Virus record (IMG/VR): IMGVR_UViG_3300030222_000025
Span: 1 to 35,925 of that record
Reading direction: 5' to 3' (one strand)
DNA length: 35,925 nucleotides
Source of the DNA: a virus
Part shown: positions 23,946-30,521 of the stretch, piece by piece
Position numbering within the stretch: the first letter of the stretch is position 1
Layout of the letters: every line of letters starts with the position of its first letter
The notes under the pieces: generated by a model
What the model was told of the DNA's origin: nothing
What the model saw: only the letters and a program-made list of their open reading frames with translations
The model's database searches: none
Program-made: the position numbers and the translations under genes

Positions 23946-24496
23946 TGCGCGGGCCCCACGATGCCGTAAATGTCACGCCGCACGATAGCGAGAGTTTCCG
24001 TGTCTACACGACGGGAACCCTGCGAGCCTTCCTGTTCAAGCTCGTCGAGCTTTTTGCCTACATCCTTTTGGATCTGCTCACGCAGCTTTAGCTCACGATC
24101 CTGGTCGAGCTTCGACGCCTGCGCCAGATCCTTGAGGGCGCGGCCGAGGAACATCGCTTCCTGTGCGGACAGGACGATATCGTCGCCATCCTCGCCCGAG
24201 AGAAGGGACATCAGGTTTGCATGCATCAGCTCAATGTTGAGCCGCGCCTGACGGTTATCGTTGGAAGCCCCCAGCCGGTCCATGATGGCGTCGGCGGCCG
24301 CGCGGCTTTCCCGCACGCGTTCGGCAATCGCATCGATCCTCTGCGTGTGCCGCGCCAGGGCCGAACGCGAGACTTCAACATCGAGCTCTTTCAGCTTGTT
24401 GAGAATGGCGTCAATCGCAACGCCGTTCATCCGCAGTTGGCCGATCAGTTCACGGATGTCGCGCGGCAATTGATCGATGGTGGACGGCCGGGCCAT
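23942..24496 (-). CDS. DUF3486 protein (Mu gp27-like, putative terminase small subunit)
   Basis: The 184-aa helical product begins MARPSTIDQLPRDIRELIGQLRMNGVAIDAILNKLKEL and has a helix-turn-helix-like VSRSALARHTQRID, both typical of DUF3486. In Mu, gp27 occupies this place immediately before gp28 and is the presumed small subunit that recognises phage DNA ends. The rest is coiled coil (KLDQDRELKLREQIQKDVGKKLDEL). Confidence 0.9.
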   Translation of the reverse strand: MARPSTIDQLPRDIRELIGQLRMNGVAIDAILNKLKELDVEVSRSALARHTQRIDAIAERVRESRAAADAIMDRLGASNDNRQARLNIELMHANLMSLLSGEDGDDIVLSAQEAMFLGRALKDLAQASKLDQDRELKLREQIQKDVGKKLDELEQEGSQGSRRVDTETLAIVRRDIYGIVGPAQ

Positions 24497-24498
24497 TG

Positions 24499-24804
24499 CT
24501 ACCCTTCCATATCGAGGTGAAGCGGCCGCTTGATGCCAGGTAGCATTTGCCGGCCTTCGACGACGTCCAGACCTGTCTGTGTGAGAATTGCGGAGATGTT
24601 CTCGCCAGTGGTTCTGGTTTCAACCGCGTCGACGCTGCCTAGCCAGATCAAAGCGGCCCGCACCTGCGCCATGCTTGCGCCAAAACCCAAGCTGTCCAGG
24701 CCGCGAGACATTGAACCATCGGCGGCCCAATAACCGCCGCCTTCTGAAGCAAGAAGCTTCAGCAAGACCCAGCGCAGATATGGAAGGTCGCCAGGCAGTA
24801 TCAT
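24499..24804 (-). CDS. Mu gp26-like winged-helix protein (VpaChn25_0724 family)
   Basis: The 101-aa product matches the short VpaChn25_0724 family (LRWVLLKLLASEGGGYWAADGSM, then LGFGASMAQVRAALIWLGSVDAVET and LTQTGLDVVEGR), which has a winged-helix pattern. It is a standard member of the Mu gp25-gp26-gp27 block; its role is unknown. ATG 24804 overlaps the upstream stop by ATGA. Confidence 0.85.
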   Translation of the reverse strand: MILPGDLPYLRWVLLKLLASEGGGYWAADGSMSRGLDSLGFGASMAQVRAALIWLGSVDAVETRTTGENISAILTQTGLDVVEGRQMLPGIKRPLHLDMEG

Positions 24805-25199
24805 GATTTGCCTCTCTCGCTTCGACCCTTCACCAGGGCGTCCTCGAAGATCTGTGAGAGTCGGTTCTCGTGAGACCGCAGGATGTCGTCGAAACTCTCA
24901 ATGCGGGCGTTAACGCCGGCAATTGCGGCTTCAGCCTTCGTGAGTTCGTGTCGCAGCGCGGCCATCTGATCAGCCGTCGGGATGTGAGCGAGCGCCCCTT
25001 CGATCTTGCTGATGCGGTCACTCATTTTCCGCTCGCTCGCAAGACGCGATTCATGCACCTGGTCGATGGCCTCTCCAAGTTCCTTGAACTTGCCGGAGCG
25101 GTCGAGCTTGAGGAGGCGCATCAGGGCAAGAAAGCTCACCATCAGAGCCGCGCCTGAGATCGCCACACCGACGACGCTGAGTATGGTGCCGATATCCAT
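24801..25199 (-). CDS. DUF2730 membrane-anchored coiled-coil protein (Mu gp25-like)
   Basis: The 132-aa product has one N-terminal transmembrane helix (about 3-28, ILSVVGVAISGAALMVSFLALM) followed by a long coiled coil. This is the DUF2730 layout. Such proteins lie next to lysis genes in Mu-like phages and may act as spanin-like or holin-modulating factors, which is inference. ATG 25199 shares its first base region with the upstream stop (TAATG). Confidence 0.82.
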   Translation of the reverse strand: MDIGTILSVVGVAISGAALMVSFLALMRLLKLDRSGKFKELGEAIDQVHESRLASERKMSDRISKIEGALAHIPTADQMAALRHELTKAEAAIAGVNARIESFDDILRSHENRLSQIFEDALVKGRSERGKS

Positions 25200-25405
25200 T
25201 ACCGGGTCTGTTCCCTTGTCCGTTGACAGAAAATACACAGGCGCACGCCCGGCAGTGCCGCGCGGCGCGCTTCGGGAATCGGATCACCGCACTCGTCGCA
25301 CATCTCGGCGGAGGGTCGCTCCGCTTGGTCGAGCCGGTGAGCTGCGATCATGGTTTCACGATGGGCCATGTCGTAAGCCTGCGCGTGGTCGATGTCGTCA
25401 GCCAC
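25199..25405 (-). CDS. TraR/DksA-type C4 zinc finger protein
   Basis: The 68-aa product has the C4 zinc finger C36-x2-C39...C57-x2-C60 (MCDECGDPIPEARRAALPGVRLCIFCQ), the hallmark of TraR/DksA proteins. These bind the RNA polymerase secondary channel and modulate transcription. The GTG start at 25405 gives the usual TraR length; no ATG fits. It lies in the lysis block, as in many Mu-like phages. Confidence 0.88.
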   Translation of the reverse strand: MADDIDHAQAYDMAHRETMIAAHRLDQAERPSAEMCDECGDPIPEARRAALPGVRLCIFCQRTREQTR

Positions 25406-25973
25406 CGGTGCGCCCTGCGATGATGGTGTTGATCGTCTCGTTCTTGCGCGCGGATCCGGCGCTTGATCCGAAGTAGTAGTTGCCCTGCTGCAGCAACAAA
25501 CCTCCAAGGGCACCAAGCATCACGTTGAGTGGCTGCTGGGCACTCTCCGGCACCTCAACAAAGATCAGGGCAGAAAGGATGCCGAAGAACCCGGTGATGG
25601 TTGCCAGGGCGATGAAGCCAGGCATCCGGTCCTTGGTCTGGATTTGCCGGTCACGGGCAGATGCACGGTCTCCCGCCGCGATGCGCTCCAGGTCGACATC
25701 AAGCTCTTCCATGCGAACGGCAAAGTCGGCCTCGATCTGCTTGAGTCGAACAAGCTGCTCGGGCGAGGCATTGTAGATCGCAGTCATCGCCTTTTCAGGA
25801 TCGTCGGAGGTCTCTCCGTCGCCCAGCAACGCACCGGTAATGAAGCGGGCAGCCATGGCCGCAAACGGGCCGGCCGGGGCAGCGACGGCTGTGGCAAGCG
25901 TTGGGGCCACTTCGCGCAGGACACCCTTGGCGCGGTCCCAGAAGTTGGGGTCGTCTTTGGCGCGGCGGCTCAT
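25398..25973 (-). CDS. Putative holin (DUF3154/3TM type)
   Basis: The 191-aa product has an Ala-rich hydrophobic N-terminal segment (about 20-50), a charged helical centre (EQLVRLKQIEADFAVRMEELDVDLERI), and two C-terminal transmembrane segments (MPGFIALATITGFFGILSALIFV and VMLGALGGLLLQQGNYYFGSS). This is the pattern of the 3TM phage holin family. It follows the endolysin gene directly with an ATGA overlap (25970-25973), which fits a holin that releases the lysozyme to the periplasm. Confidence 0.85.
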   Translation of the reverse strand: MSRRAKDDPNFWDRAKGVLREVAPTLATAVAAPAGPFAAMAARFITGALLGDGETSDDPEKAMTAIYNASPEQLVRLKQIEADFAVRMEELDVDLERIAAGDRASARDRQIQTKDRMPGFIALATITGFFGILSALIFVEVPESAQQPLNVMLGALGGLLLQQGNYYFGSSAGSARKNETINTIIAGRTGG

Positions 25974-26557
25974 GCGTATGCCCTCCGCAGCCAACCGCGT
26001 TGATACTTGCGGCGCACCGGATCGGCCACGACAAGACCACGATAAAAGCCGGCCGCCTCCGAACGCAGCGCCGTCAGGAGCGGGTTGAAATCATCGTCGA
26101 TGCCCCAGCTCTCTAGCTGAACCTCGTCGATGGCCCGATGGGTCAGCCCACCGATTACACCGTCATCGGCAATCACCTGGCCGCAGGCCCGGCATGCACG
26201 CTGCAGGCACTTGTGTGACTGCCGGGCGCCCATGTTCACGGACAGGTCAATCACCTTCGCGCCAATGAACTCTGGCAGCTCACCGTACCCGTACTTGTCC
26301 CACCACTGATCGTGATAGATGCCGACCGCAACCGCCATTGGCATCTGGCGAATGTCATGGGCATCGATGTCGCCGTCCAGATCGAAGTCCAGGTCGTTCC
26401 GACCATCCCCGTCTAGATCTATTTCGCCGAGCCGGGTGGCATAACGGAGGCTTATGCCCCAGTTCGTTGCCCCTCCGGGGTCCGCAGCGTCGTCAACAAA
26501 ACCGCCCTCGTGTTCGAGGACGGTTGCGACAGCGCGTTCAAATGCTTCATCTGACAT
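25970..26557 (-). CDS. Endolysin, GH108-type N-acetylmuramidase with inserted calcium-type loops
   Basis: The 195-aa product has the glycoside hydrolase 108 signature LEHEGGFVDDAADPGGATNWGIS (14-36), with Glu17 of EGG as likely catalytic residue. The peptidoglycan-binding C-terminal part has DQWWDKYGYGELPEFIGAKVIDLSVNMG. Between them, at about 47-68, lie two Asp-rich loops, DLDGDGRND and DLDGDIDAHD, of EF-hand or dockerin style. These suggest calcium binding and are an insertion relative to most family members. No signal peptide is seen, so export depends on the holin. It is the first gene of the late lysis/head operon. Confidence 0.93.
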   Translation of the reverse strand: MSDEAFERAVATVLEHEGGFVDDAADPGGATNWGISLRYATRLGEIDLDGDGRNDLDFDLDGDIDAHDIRQMPMAVAVGIYHDQWWDKYGYGELPEFIGAKVIDLSVNMGARQSHKCLQRACRACGQVIADDGVIGGLTHRAIDEVQLESWGIDDDFNPLLTALRSEAAGFYRGLVVADPVRRKYQRGWLRRAYA

Positions 26558-26639
26558 GCGCAGCTCCTGATTACCTCGCCACTATGGGGCGAGGATGGAG
26601 TGCGTGCGTGCCCGGAACTCTTCCGGCACACTCTCCTAC
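26558..26639 (-). promoter_or_regulatory. Late promoter region (Plys position) with two inverted repeats
   Basis: The gap contains the perfect dyad CCGGAACTCTTCCGG (26612-26626), framed by outer GTG/CAC. A second inverted repeat, CCTCGCC (26574-26580) and GGCGAGG (26588-26594), has a 7-base loop. On the minus strand a CATAGT box (26586-26581) lies 25 bases after the dyad, as a candidate -10. The lysozyme start is 55 bp from the dyad, with AGGAG upstream of its ATG. No clear -35 is visible, as expected for a Mor/C-dependent promoter. Confidence 0.6.
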
Positions 26640-26939
26640 ATGACGAGAAGAGCAGCCGGCGGCCGAGCGTTAATGCGGAGGCTATATGAGCGCGAGTACC
26701 CTTGGCGCGTCGATGTACCCGTACCGCCGATGGGATTAGGCATATTGTTGGATGAGATGCTCAGCTGGTGCACTTCAAACGCCAGCGCGAAGTGGGCAAC
26801 CCATGGCATGAGTATTCGGGTGGCGGGCGAAGCTCCAGAGCACATATGCCGGTTCTATTTTTTCGGGCGGGAGGATGCAATGAGCTTCTCTTCGACCTTC
26901 TCCGAATCCGGAGCCCGATTGTCGAACAGAGACGGTTGA
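26640..26939 (+). CDS. Small plus-strand protein beside the late promoter
   Basis: A 99-aa frame from ATG 26640 encodes a protein with a coherent pattern: YPWRVDVPVPPMGLGILLDEMLSWC, then KWATHGM, and CRFYFFGREDAMSFSSTF, a strand-turn-helix motif. It looks like a folded small protein of unknown function. Starts at 26595 or 26673 are possible; the first would run over the late-type dyad. It is divergent from the lysozyme gene and overlaps the end of the Mor-family gene by 85 bases on the other strand. No strong ribosome site is seen, so coding status is moderately supported. Confidence 0.5.
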   Translation: MTRRAAGGRALMRRLYEREYPWRVDVPVPPMGLGILLDEMLSWCTSNASAKWATHGMSIRVAGEAPEHICRFYFFGREDAMSFSSTFSESGARLSNRDG

Positions 26940-27304
26940 CGATCATCGTCGCCACCGGCGTTTCGGATCATGCGGACATAGCGCTGGGTGCAGTTGGCGC
27001 GAAGTGCCACCTCTCTGGTGGTTGCCGCTCTGTCCGCGTCGATGATCTTCGCCTTGACAGAGTCCTTGAACACGCCGCGTGGAATGTCTATCCGCTGGCC
27101 TCCGAAGACCCTCGCAAGTGCCTCCAGCTTATCCATCCCGATGATTTGGATCCAAGTATGCTCAAGAGAGGGTGTGCGAGGGACGTAATTGTCTTCCGTT
27201 CCGCCAACGGCATCCGCCAGCCGCACGGCCGCTGCAGGCCCGATGACTTCGGCAATCCTACGAAGACCGACTGGCCACGTGCTGGTGTCACGCGTCCGCC
27301 TCAC
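26855..27304 (-). CDS. mor: Mor/C-family late transcription activator
   Basis: The 149-aa product has the Mor family core: LRRIAEVIGPAAAVRLADAVGGTEDNYVP (14-42), VFGGQRIDIPRG (67-78) and a C-terminal helix-turn-helix TTREVALRANCTQRYVRMIRN (95-115). Mor and C dimers bind dyad sites and recruit sigma-70 RNA polymerase to middle and late promoters in Mu. Only one family member is present, so it probably does both jobs. GTG 27304 is chosen because GGAGGG lies six bases upstream and it overlaps the previous stop as GTGA. An earlier GTG at 27355 lies inside the neighbour gene. Confidence 0.9.
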   Translation of the reverse strand: MRRTRDTSTWPVGLRRIAEVIGPAAAVRLADAVGGTEDNYVPRTPSLEHTWIQIIGMDKLEALARVFGGQRIDIPRGVFKDSVKAKIIDADRAATTREVALRANCTQRYVRMIRNAGGDDDRQPSLFDNRAPDSEKVEEKLIASSRPKK

Positions 27305-27696
27305 AGGAAGTCCCTCCGGGAAGCGCGGCGCCCCCTTACTGCCTGGGCGAGCCACACAGGCACCGTGCTGATGTCACAGGCGTAGCCCCAGCCCCACACG
27401 CTTCGGATCACGACGCCAGAGGCCCCCAGCTTTCGGCGGGCCTTCGAGAGGAACACGTCCAGGATCTTCTGATCCGGCGGATCAAGCCTGTCCCAGTAAA
27501 GCTCATCAAGCAGTTGCTCTCGGGATGCCTGACCATCACGAACCAGTGGCCTGACGACTTTCCATTCACTCTTGGTCAGCCCGAGCGGCGGCGGCACATC
27601 AAAACACAACATCGCTTCGAGCTGGCGTATGCGCTCCTTCAGCTCGTCAACCTGCTCAGGCAAAGGCAGGTCATCTATGTGGGTCTGATGAGCCAT
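27301..27696 (-). CDS. OmpR/PhoB-type winged-helix DNA-binding protein
   Basis: The 131-aa product has an N-terminal coiled coil (about 14-31, EQVDELKERIRQLEAML) and a C-terminal winged helix (LTKSEWKVVRPLVRDGQASREQLLDELYW, then KILDVFLSKARRKLGASGVVIRSVWGWGYA). There is no receiver domain, so it is not phospho-regulated in the classic way. Fold and spacing match the Trans_reg_C domain of response regulators. It is coupled to the Mor gene by a GTGA overlap and probably acts in the middle-to-late transition. The exact target is unknown. Confidence 0.85.
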   Translation of the reverse strand: MAHQTHIDDLPLPEQVDELKERIRQLEAMLCFDVPPPLGLTKSEWKVVRPLVRDGQASREQLLDELYWDRLDPPDQKILDVFLSKARRKLGASGVVIRSVWGWGYACDISTVPVWLAQAVRGRRASRRDFL

Positions 27697-27704
27697 TTCT
27701 GAAC

Positions 27705-27863
27705 TCAGGTGTCCTTTTTGTCTTTGAAGAACCCGCCCGAGTTGGCGAGCATGATCTCATGGTCTGCGGTCTGCTCGCGGAGCCGACGAACATGGTGACG
27801 CGCCGGGCGGTACTCGCGCGGGTGGCGGTCTTTCTGATGAGCTCCCTCAAACGACTTCTTCAT
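27705..27863 (-). CDS. Small basic protein (52 aa), unknown
   Basis: A 52-aa frame from ATG 27863 reads MKKSFEGAHQKDRHPREYRPARH, then RLREQTADHEIMLANSGGFF and a Lys/Asp tail. It fills the gap between the upstream 96-aa gene, which it overlaps by 17 bases, and the winged-helix gene 8 bases downstream. Tight packing and sensible composition support it as a gene. No family is recognised. Confidence 0.6.
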   Translation of the reverse strand: MKKSFEGAHQKDRHPREYRPARHHVRRLREQTADHEIMLANSGGFFKDKKDT

Positions 27864-28137
27864 GCTGGGCTTCCTTCCTGTGATTGCCGGCCGGCACCTT
27901 CACGTGAATGGTGCTTTCAAATGTGCTGCTGTTCTCACGGCTACGCTTCCGCCACACGAACTTGAGAGTGATGAACCCGTCCAATCGCAGATACGGTCTG
28001 ACGGTCGGCTTCAGGACGTAGCCATCTGCACAGAGCCTCTGATGCAGCCGGCTCAGGTCCCCGTCCTTCGTGATGAGGCTATGAGCATCGTGCGGGGTCA
28101 GATGCCGTCCGCGCCTGTGCTTCCGCGCCCGGGTCAC
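27847..28137 (-). CDS. Hypothetical early/middle protein (96 aa)
   Basis: The product starts at GTG 28137, overlapping the GemA stop as GTGA. It contains HDAHSLITKDGDLSRLHQRLCADGYVL, followed by a beta-rich LKPTVRPYLRLDGFITLKFVW and ESTIHVKV. It is basic and may bind nucleic acid, which is only suggested by composition. Its function is unknown. It lies in the run of small genes between GemA and Mor. Confidence 0.65.
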   Translation of the reverse strand: MTRARKHRRGRHLTPHDAHSLITKDGDLSRLHQRLCADGYVLKPTVRPYLRLDGFITLKFVWRKRSRENSSTFESTIHVKVPAGNHRKEAQHEEVV

Positions 28138-28877
28138 GACGCATCCCTCTGGCGTGCCTTCCGGAGCCATTGCCCGAGCAGGATGATGAGGCGATCCGCG
28201 GCTTCGTCCGGGAGTGACAGAACGGATGTTTCCGCTGGCCATTTCAGGGCTCGTTCCGCCCAGATGTTCAAGGCATCATCAGACCCATTTCGAACAACTC
28301 CCGCCTCGTGCAGGTGAGCCCACAGAGCGCGAGCAACGCGAACGCGCGGTTTGTGCACAGGACCATCTACGCCCGCGAAGGGTTGCCAGCTGACACCGGC
28401 ATCCCGTTCAGCCCACGCCTTCAGGGCTTCAACAACCTTGTAGGTCTGGCCCGGTGTGAGCCATCTCAGGTCGTCCACGCCGGCCTGACGTTTGACGAAA
28501 GCAGCCAGAGCCTTCTCTGAGGGATCATCGACGAGACACAGCGCATGCAGGGACAACCACAACGCCCGTATCTTTCTGGAAGAAGGGTCCTGGTCCAGGC
28601 TGCGGGCACCTGCTTTGCCAACCGCGCGCCGCTTCGGCTTGAAGCCCAAGGAAATGAAGTGCTTCACCACGTCGCCGAGCTGATCGTGAGTGAGCTGGGT
28701 GAGGCTGCTTTGCCCGTATCGGGTCATGAGCATCGCCCGATAGTCATCGTCCTCCATGCCAACCTGCTTCTTGGCGATCTGAATCTTCGCGTAGAGCGCC
28801 CGCCGTTGTGGGTTGAGCTCTCGCCGCTGGCCAGGTGCAGGATGACGGTGGGTTCCGTTCGGCCTGTTACTTCTCAT
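28134..28877 (-). CDS. gemA: GemA / Mu gp16 family regulatory protein (DUF1018)
   Basis: The 247-aa product has the gp16 family core RALYAKIQIAKKQVGMEDDDYRAMLMTRYGQSSLTQLTHDQLGDVVKHFISLGF (about 27-79). A C-terminal extension with RKIRALWLSLHALCLVDDPSEKALAAFVKRQ matches the longer members. In Mu, GemA is an early protein that alters host gene expression and DNA topology. ATG 28877 overlaps the upstream stop by ATGA. Confidence 0.92.
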   Translation of the reverse strand: MRSNRPNGTHRHPAPGQRRELNPQRRALYAKIQIAKKQVGMEDDDYRAMLMTRYGQSSLTQLTHDQLGDVVKHFISLGFKPKRRAVGKAGARSLDQDPSSRKIRALWLSLHALCLVDDPSEKALAAFVKRQAGVDDLRWLTPGQTYKVVEALKAWAERDAGVSWQPFAGVDGPVHKPRVRVARALWAHLHEAGVVRNGSDDALNIWAERALKWPAETSVLSLPDEAADRLIILLGQWLRKARQRDAS

Positions 28878-29161
28878 GACGTTTTCCTTCTCGAGCCGTC
28901 AAAGGCATGCCGATTGACCGCAGCGGCCAGATCGCGCCAGTTGCCACCTGCAGACAGGTATCGGTTGATGAGGTCCACGGGGTCAGATGCCGAGGTGTCG
29001 CAAATTGGTGCGTGCACAAGCTTCATGGTGTGGGTGAGCTCTCGCGCGAGGTTCTCCCGCGCCTGCTGCCGCCCGCGTCCTCGCGTGAAGCTGAAGGACG
29101 CAATGGCCAGACTGGCCAGTGCGTCCTGCAGATCCTGCGGTGTAACGGGCGGCACGGACAT
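28874..29161 (-). CDS. Hypothetical early protein (95 aa)
   Basis: The helical 95-aa product (VTPQDLQDALASLAIASFSFTRGRGRQQARENLARELTHTMKLVHAP) has no family I recognise. It lies 5 bases after Gam and overlaps GemA by ATGA, in the early operon. Composition is ordinary and the packing supports it as a gene. Confidence 0.65.
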   Translation of the reverse strand: MSVPPVTPQDLQDALASLAIASFSFTRGRGRQQARENLARELTHTMKLVHAPICDTSASDPVDLINRYLSAGGNWRDLAAAVNRHAFDGSRRKTS

Positions 29162-29166
29162 AATCG

Positions 29167-29688
29167 CTACGCGACCTCCTCGAGTTCGGTCTCGAAGGGT
29201 TTGATGACGAAGTCCTCAACGCCAATGATGCCGCTCACACCATCGACCGCGACGGCCTTCTCCAGCTCTGCGATCATCGCTTCCTTGTTGATCTCCTCCT
29301 TGATGCGGATGAACTGGGTGAGACCAAGCTCCTTCACCCGCTCAAGCACCCTGACGGCACCACGAATGCGGATCGCCGGCGGCCGTCGCCGCCAGCAAAC
29401 TTCACCTGCCGCGAAACGATGGAACTTTCGCCGACCATCCCCCGTGAGCTCGCTTCGGTGCGCTTCACAAAACACCTGAAGGCCGGATGTGTGCTCCGCC
29501 AAGGACTCCTTCAGCGGCGCAGCCAGGGCCTCGTAGTGAGCCTTGGTCTCTGCAAGGCGGTCATTCATCTCGGTCCGGATCGTGTCCAACCGGCGTTGGG
29601 TGTCACCGATGTGTTCAACGAAGCTGTTGGCTTCCTCCATCGATTGCGGCACCGGGTGATCTGCAGCCTTTGACTTCACGCGTGCCAT
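29167..29688 (-). CDS. gam: Host-nuclease inhibitor Gam
   Basis: The 173-aa product matches Mu Gam. It has an N-terminal coiled coil (IGDTQRRLDTIRTEMNDRLAETKAHYEALAAPLKESLAEHTSGLQVFCEAHR) and the core RRKFHRFAAGEVCWRRRPPAIRIRG, then RIKEEINKEAMIAE. Gam is a Ku-like protein that binds double-stranded DNA ends and shields them from RecBCD-type nucleases. ATG 29688 has AGGAGG eight bases upstream; an extension to 29736 lacks such a site. Confidence 0.93.
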   Translation of the reverse strand: MARVKSKAADHPVPQSMEEANSFVEHIGDTQRRLDTIRTEMNDRLAETKAHYEALAAPLKESLAEHTSGLQVFCEAHRSELTGDGRRKFHRFAAGEVCWRRRPPAIRIRGAVRVLERVKELGLTQFIRIKEEINKEAMIAELEKAVAVDGVSGIIGVEDFVIKPFETELEEVA

Positions 29689-29777
29689 CTGGATGGCCTC
29701 CTCTTCTTTCCGGGTAGAAACATGGTCCGCCACCAACGCAGGAGCTGCCGGAGACGGCTGTGTCGGGAGCGGTTCAT
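29676..29777 (-). CDS. Possible 33-aa basic peptide
   Basis: A short frame starts at ATG 29777, overlapping the upstream stop by ATGA, with GGGAG upstream. It ends 13 bases into gam. The peptide is Arg/Trp-rich (SRLRQLLRWWRTMFLPGKKRR) and could be membrane-active or a leader for coupling gam translation. Only the context supports it. Confidence 0.35.
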   Translation of the reverse strand: MNRSRHSRLRQLLRWWRTMFLPGKKRRPSRWHA

Positions 29778-30034
29778 GTGTTCTCCCTCTTCACGATCTT
29801 CAGTTCGTATCCGAGGGCATTCAGATGATCTTCGAATGCCTTCAGTGTTGGGCCATGGCGCCCAGTCCACCTGATAGGTGTCGCGCGGGCATATCCGGCC
29901 CGGTCAGCGAGGTCAGTGATCGATACGCATTCGACGTTTTCGACGAGATTGAAGAACTCGCGCACCAGCGAGAGCGTGCCACTACGCACCGGACTGGCGT
30001 GTCGCTTTCGGTGAGGCGTACGGGAAAAACTCAT
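29774..30034 (-). CDS. Small helix-turn-helix DNA-binding protein (86 aa)
   Basis: The 86-aa product has a helix-turn-helix, ITDLADRAGYARATPIRWTGRHGPTLKAFEDHLNALGYEL (about 39-78), of XRE type. A basic N terminus precedes it. It is likely a small regulator in the early operon; its target is unknown. It overlaps both neighbours by ATGA, at 30031-30034 and 29774-29777. Confidence 0.72.
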   Translation of the reverse strand: MSFSRTPHRKRHASPVRSGTLSLVREFFNLVENVECVSITDLADRAGYARATPIRWTGRHGPTLKAFEDHLNALGYELKIVKRENT

Positions 30035-30243
30035 GACCTCCCCCTCACGCGTTCAACCGCACGTCTGAGCGCGACACGCACGTGCATCGCTTCCTTTCGG
30101 CTGAGGGGAATGCCAACTTGAACACCGGCATCAGGCGAGCACCAAAGGATGGCGATGTGACCCGAGCCGACAGCTTCCGGCGGCAGGACTTCAAGACTGC
30201 CTTGCAACAGATACTGTTCTTTGGCCGCTGCTGCTTCGCTCAT
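30031..30243 (-). CDS. Hypothetical early protein (70 aa)
   Basis: The 70-aa product has a strand-rich part (YLLQGSLEVLPPEAVGSGHIAILWCSPDAGVQVGIPL) then a basic helix (RKEAMHVRVALRRAVERVRGRS). No family is recognised. ATGA overlaps at both ends place it firmly in the early operon. Confidence 0.65.
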   Translation of the reverse strand: MSEAAAAKEQYLLQGSLEVLPPEAVGSGHIAILWCSPDAGVQVGIPLSRKEAMHVRVALRRAVERVRGRS

Positions 30244-30512
30244 GCTGCTCCTCCGTGGTCCGGGGCATGAGCGACAGCCCGCATCCGGGCACGGCGGGAC
30301 TTCTCGTCAGCAAGGTTGATGACGTCCGCAGGAAGCCGCGCCATGCGGGCCTCGGTTGGGACGATGGTCTCTTCGAGGATCTGCACCTCGTCAGCCAGCT
30401 CGGCGAGATGAGCGCAGAAGGTGTGGAAGACAGCCTCCTCCATCACACCACCATTCGCAGCGGTAGAGCGGTGAAGGCCGAGCAGCAGGTTCTTGATGTC
30501 TTGTGACAGCAT
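30240..30512 (-). CDS. Hypothetical early protein (90 aa)
   Basis: The mostly helical 90-aa product (MLSQDIKNLLLGLHRSTA, later FHTFCAHLAELADEVQILEETIVP) has no recognised family. It starts 9 bases after the transposition ATPase gene and overlaps the next gene by ATGA. Similar small helical proteins follow B genes in many Mu-like phages. Confidence 0.65.
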   Translation of the reverse strand: MLSQDIKNLLLGLHRSTAANGGVMEEAVFHTFCAHLAELADEVQILEETIVPTEARMARLPADVINLADEKSRRARMRAVAHAPDHGGAA

Positions 30513-30521
30513 GACGGCACC

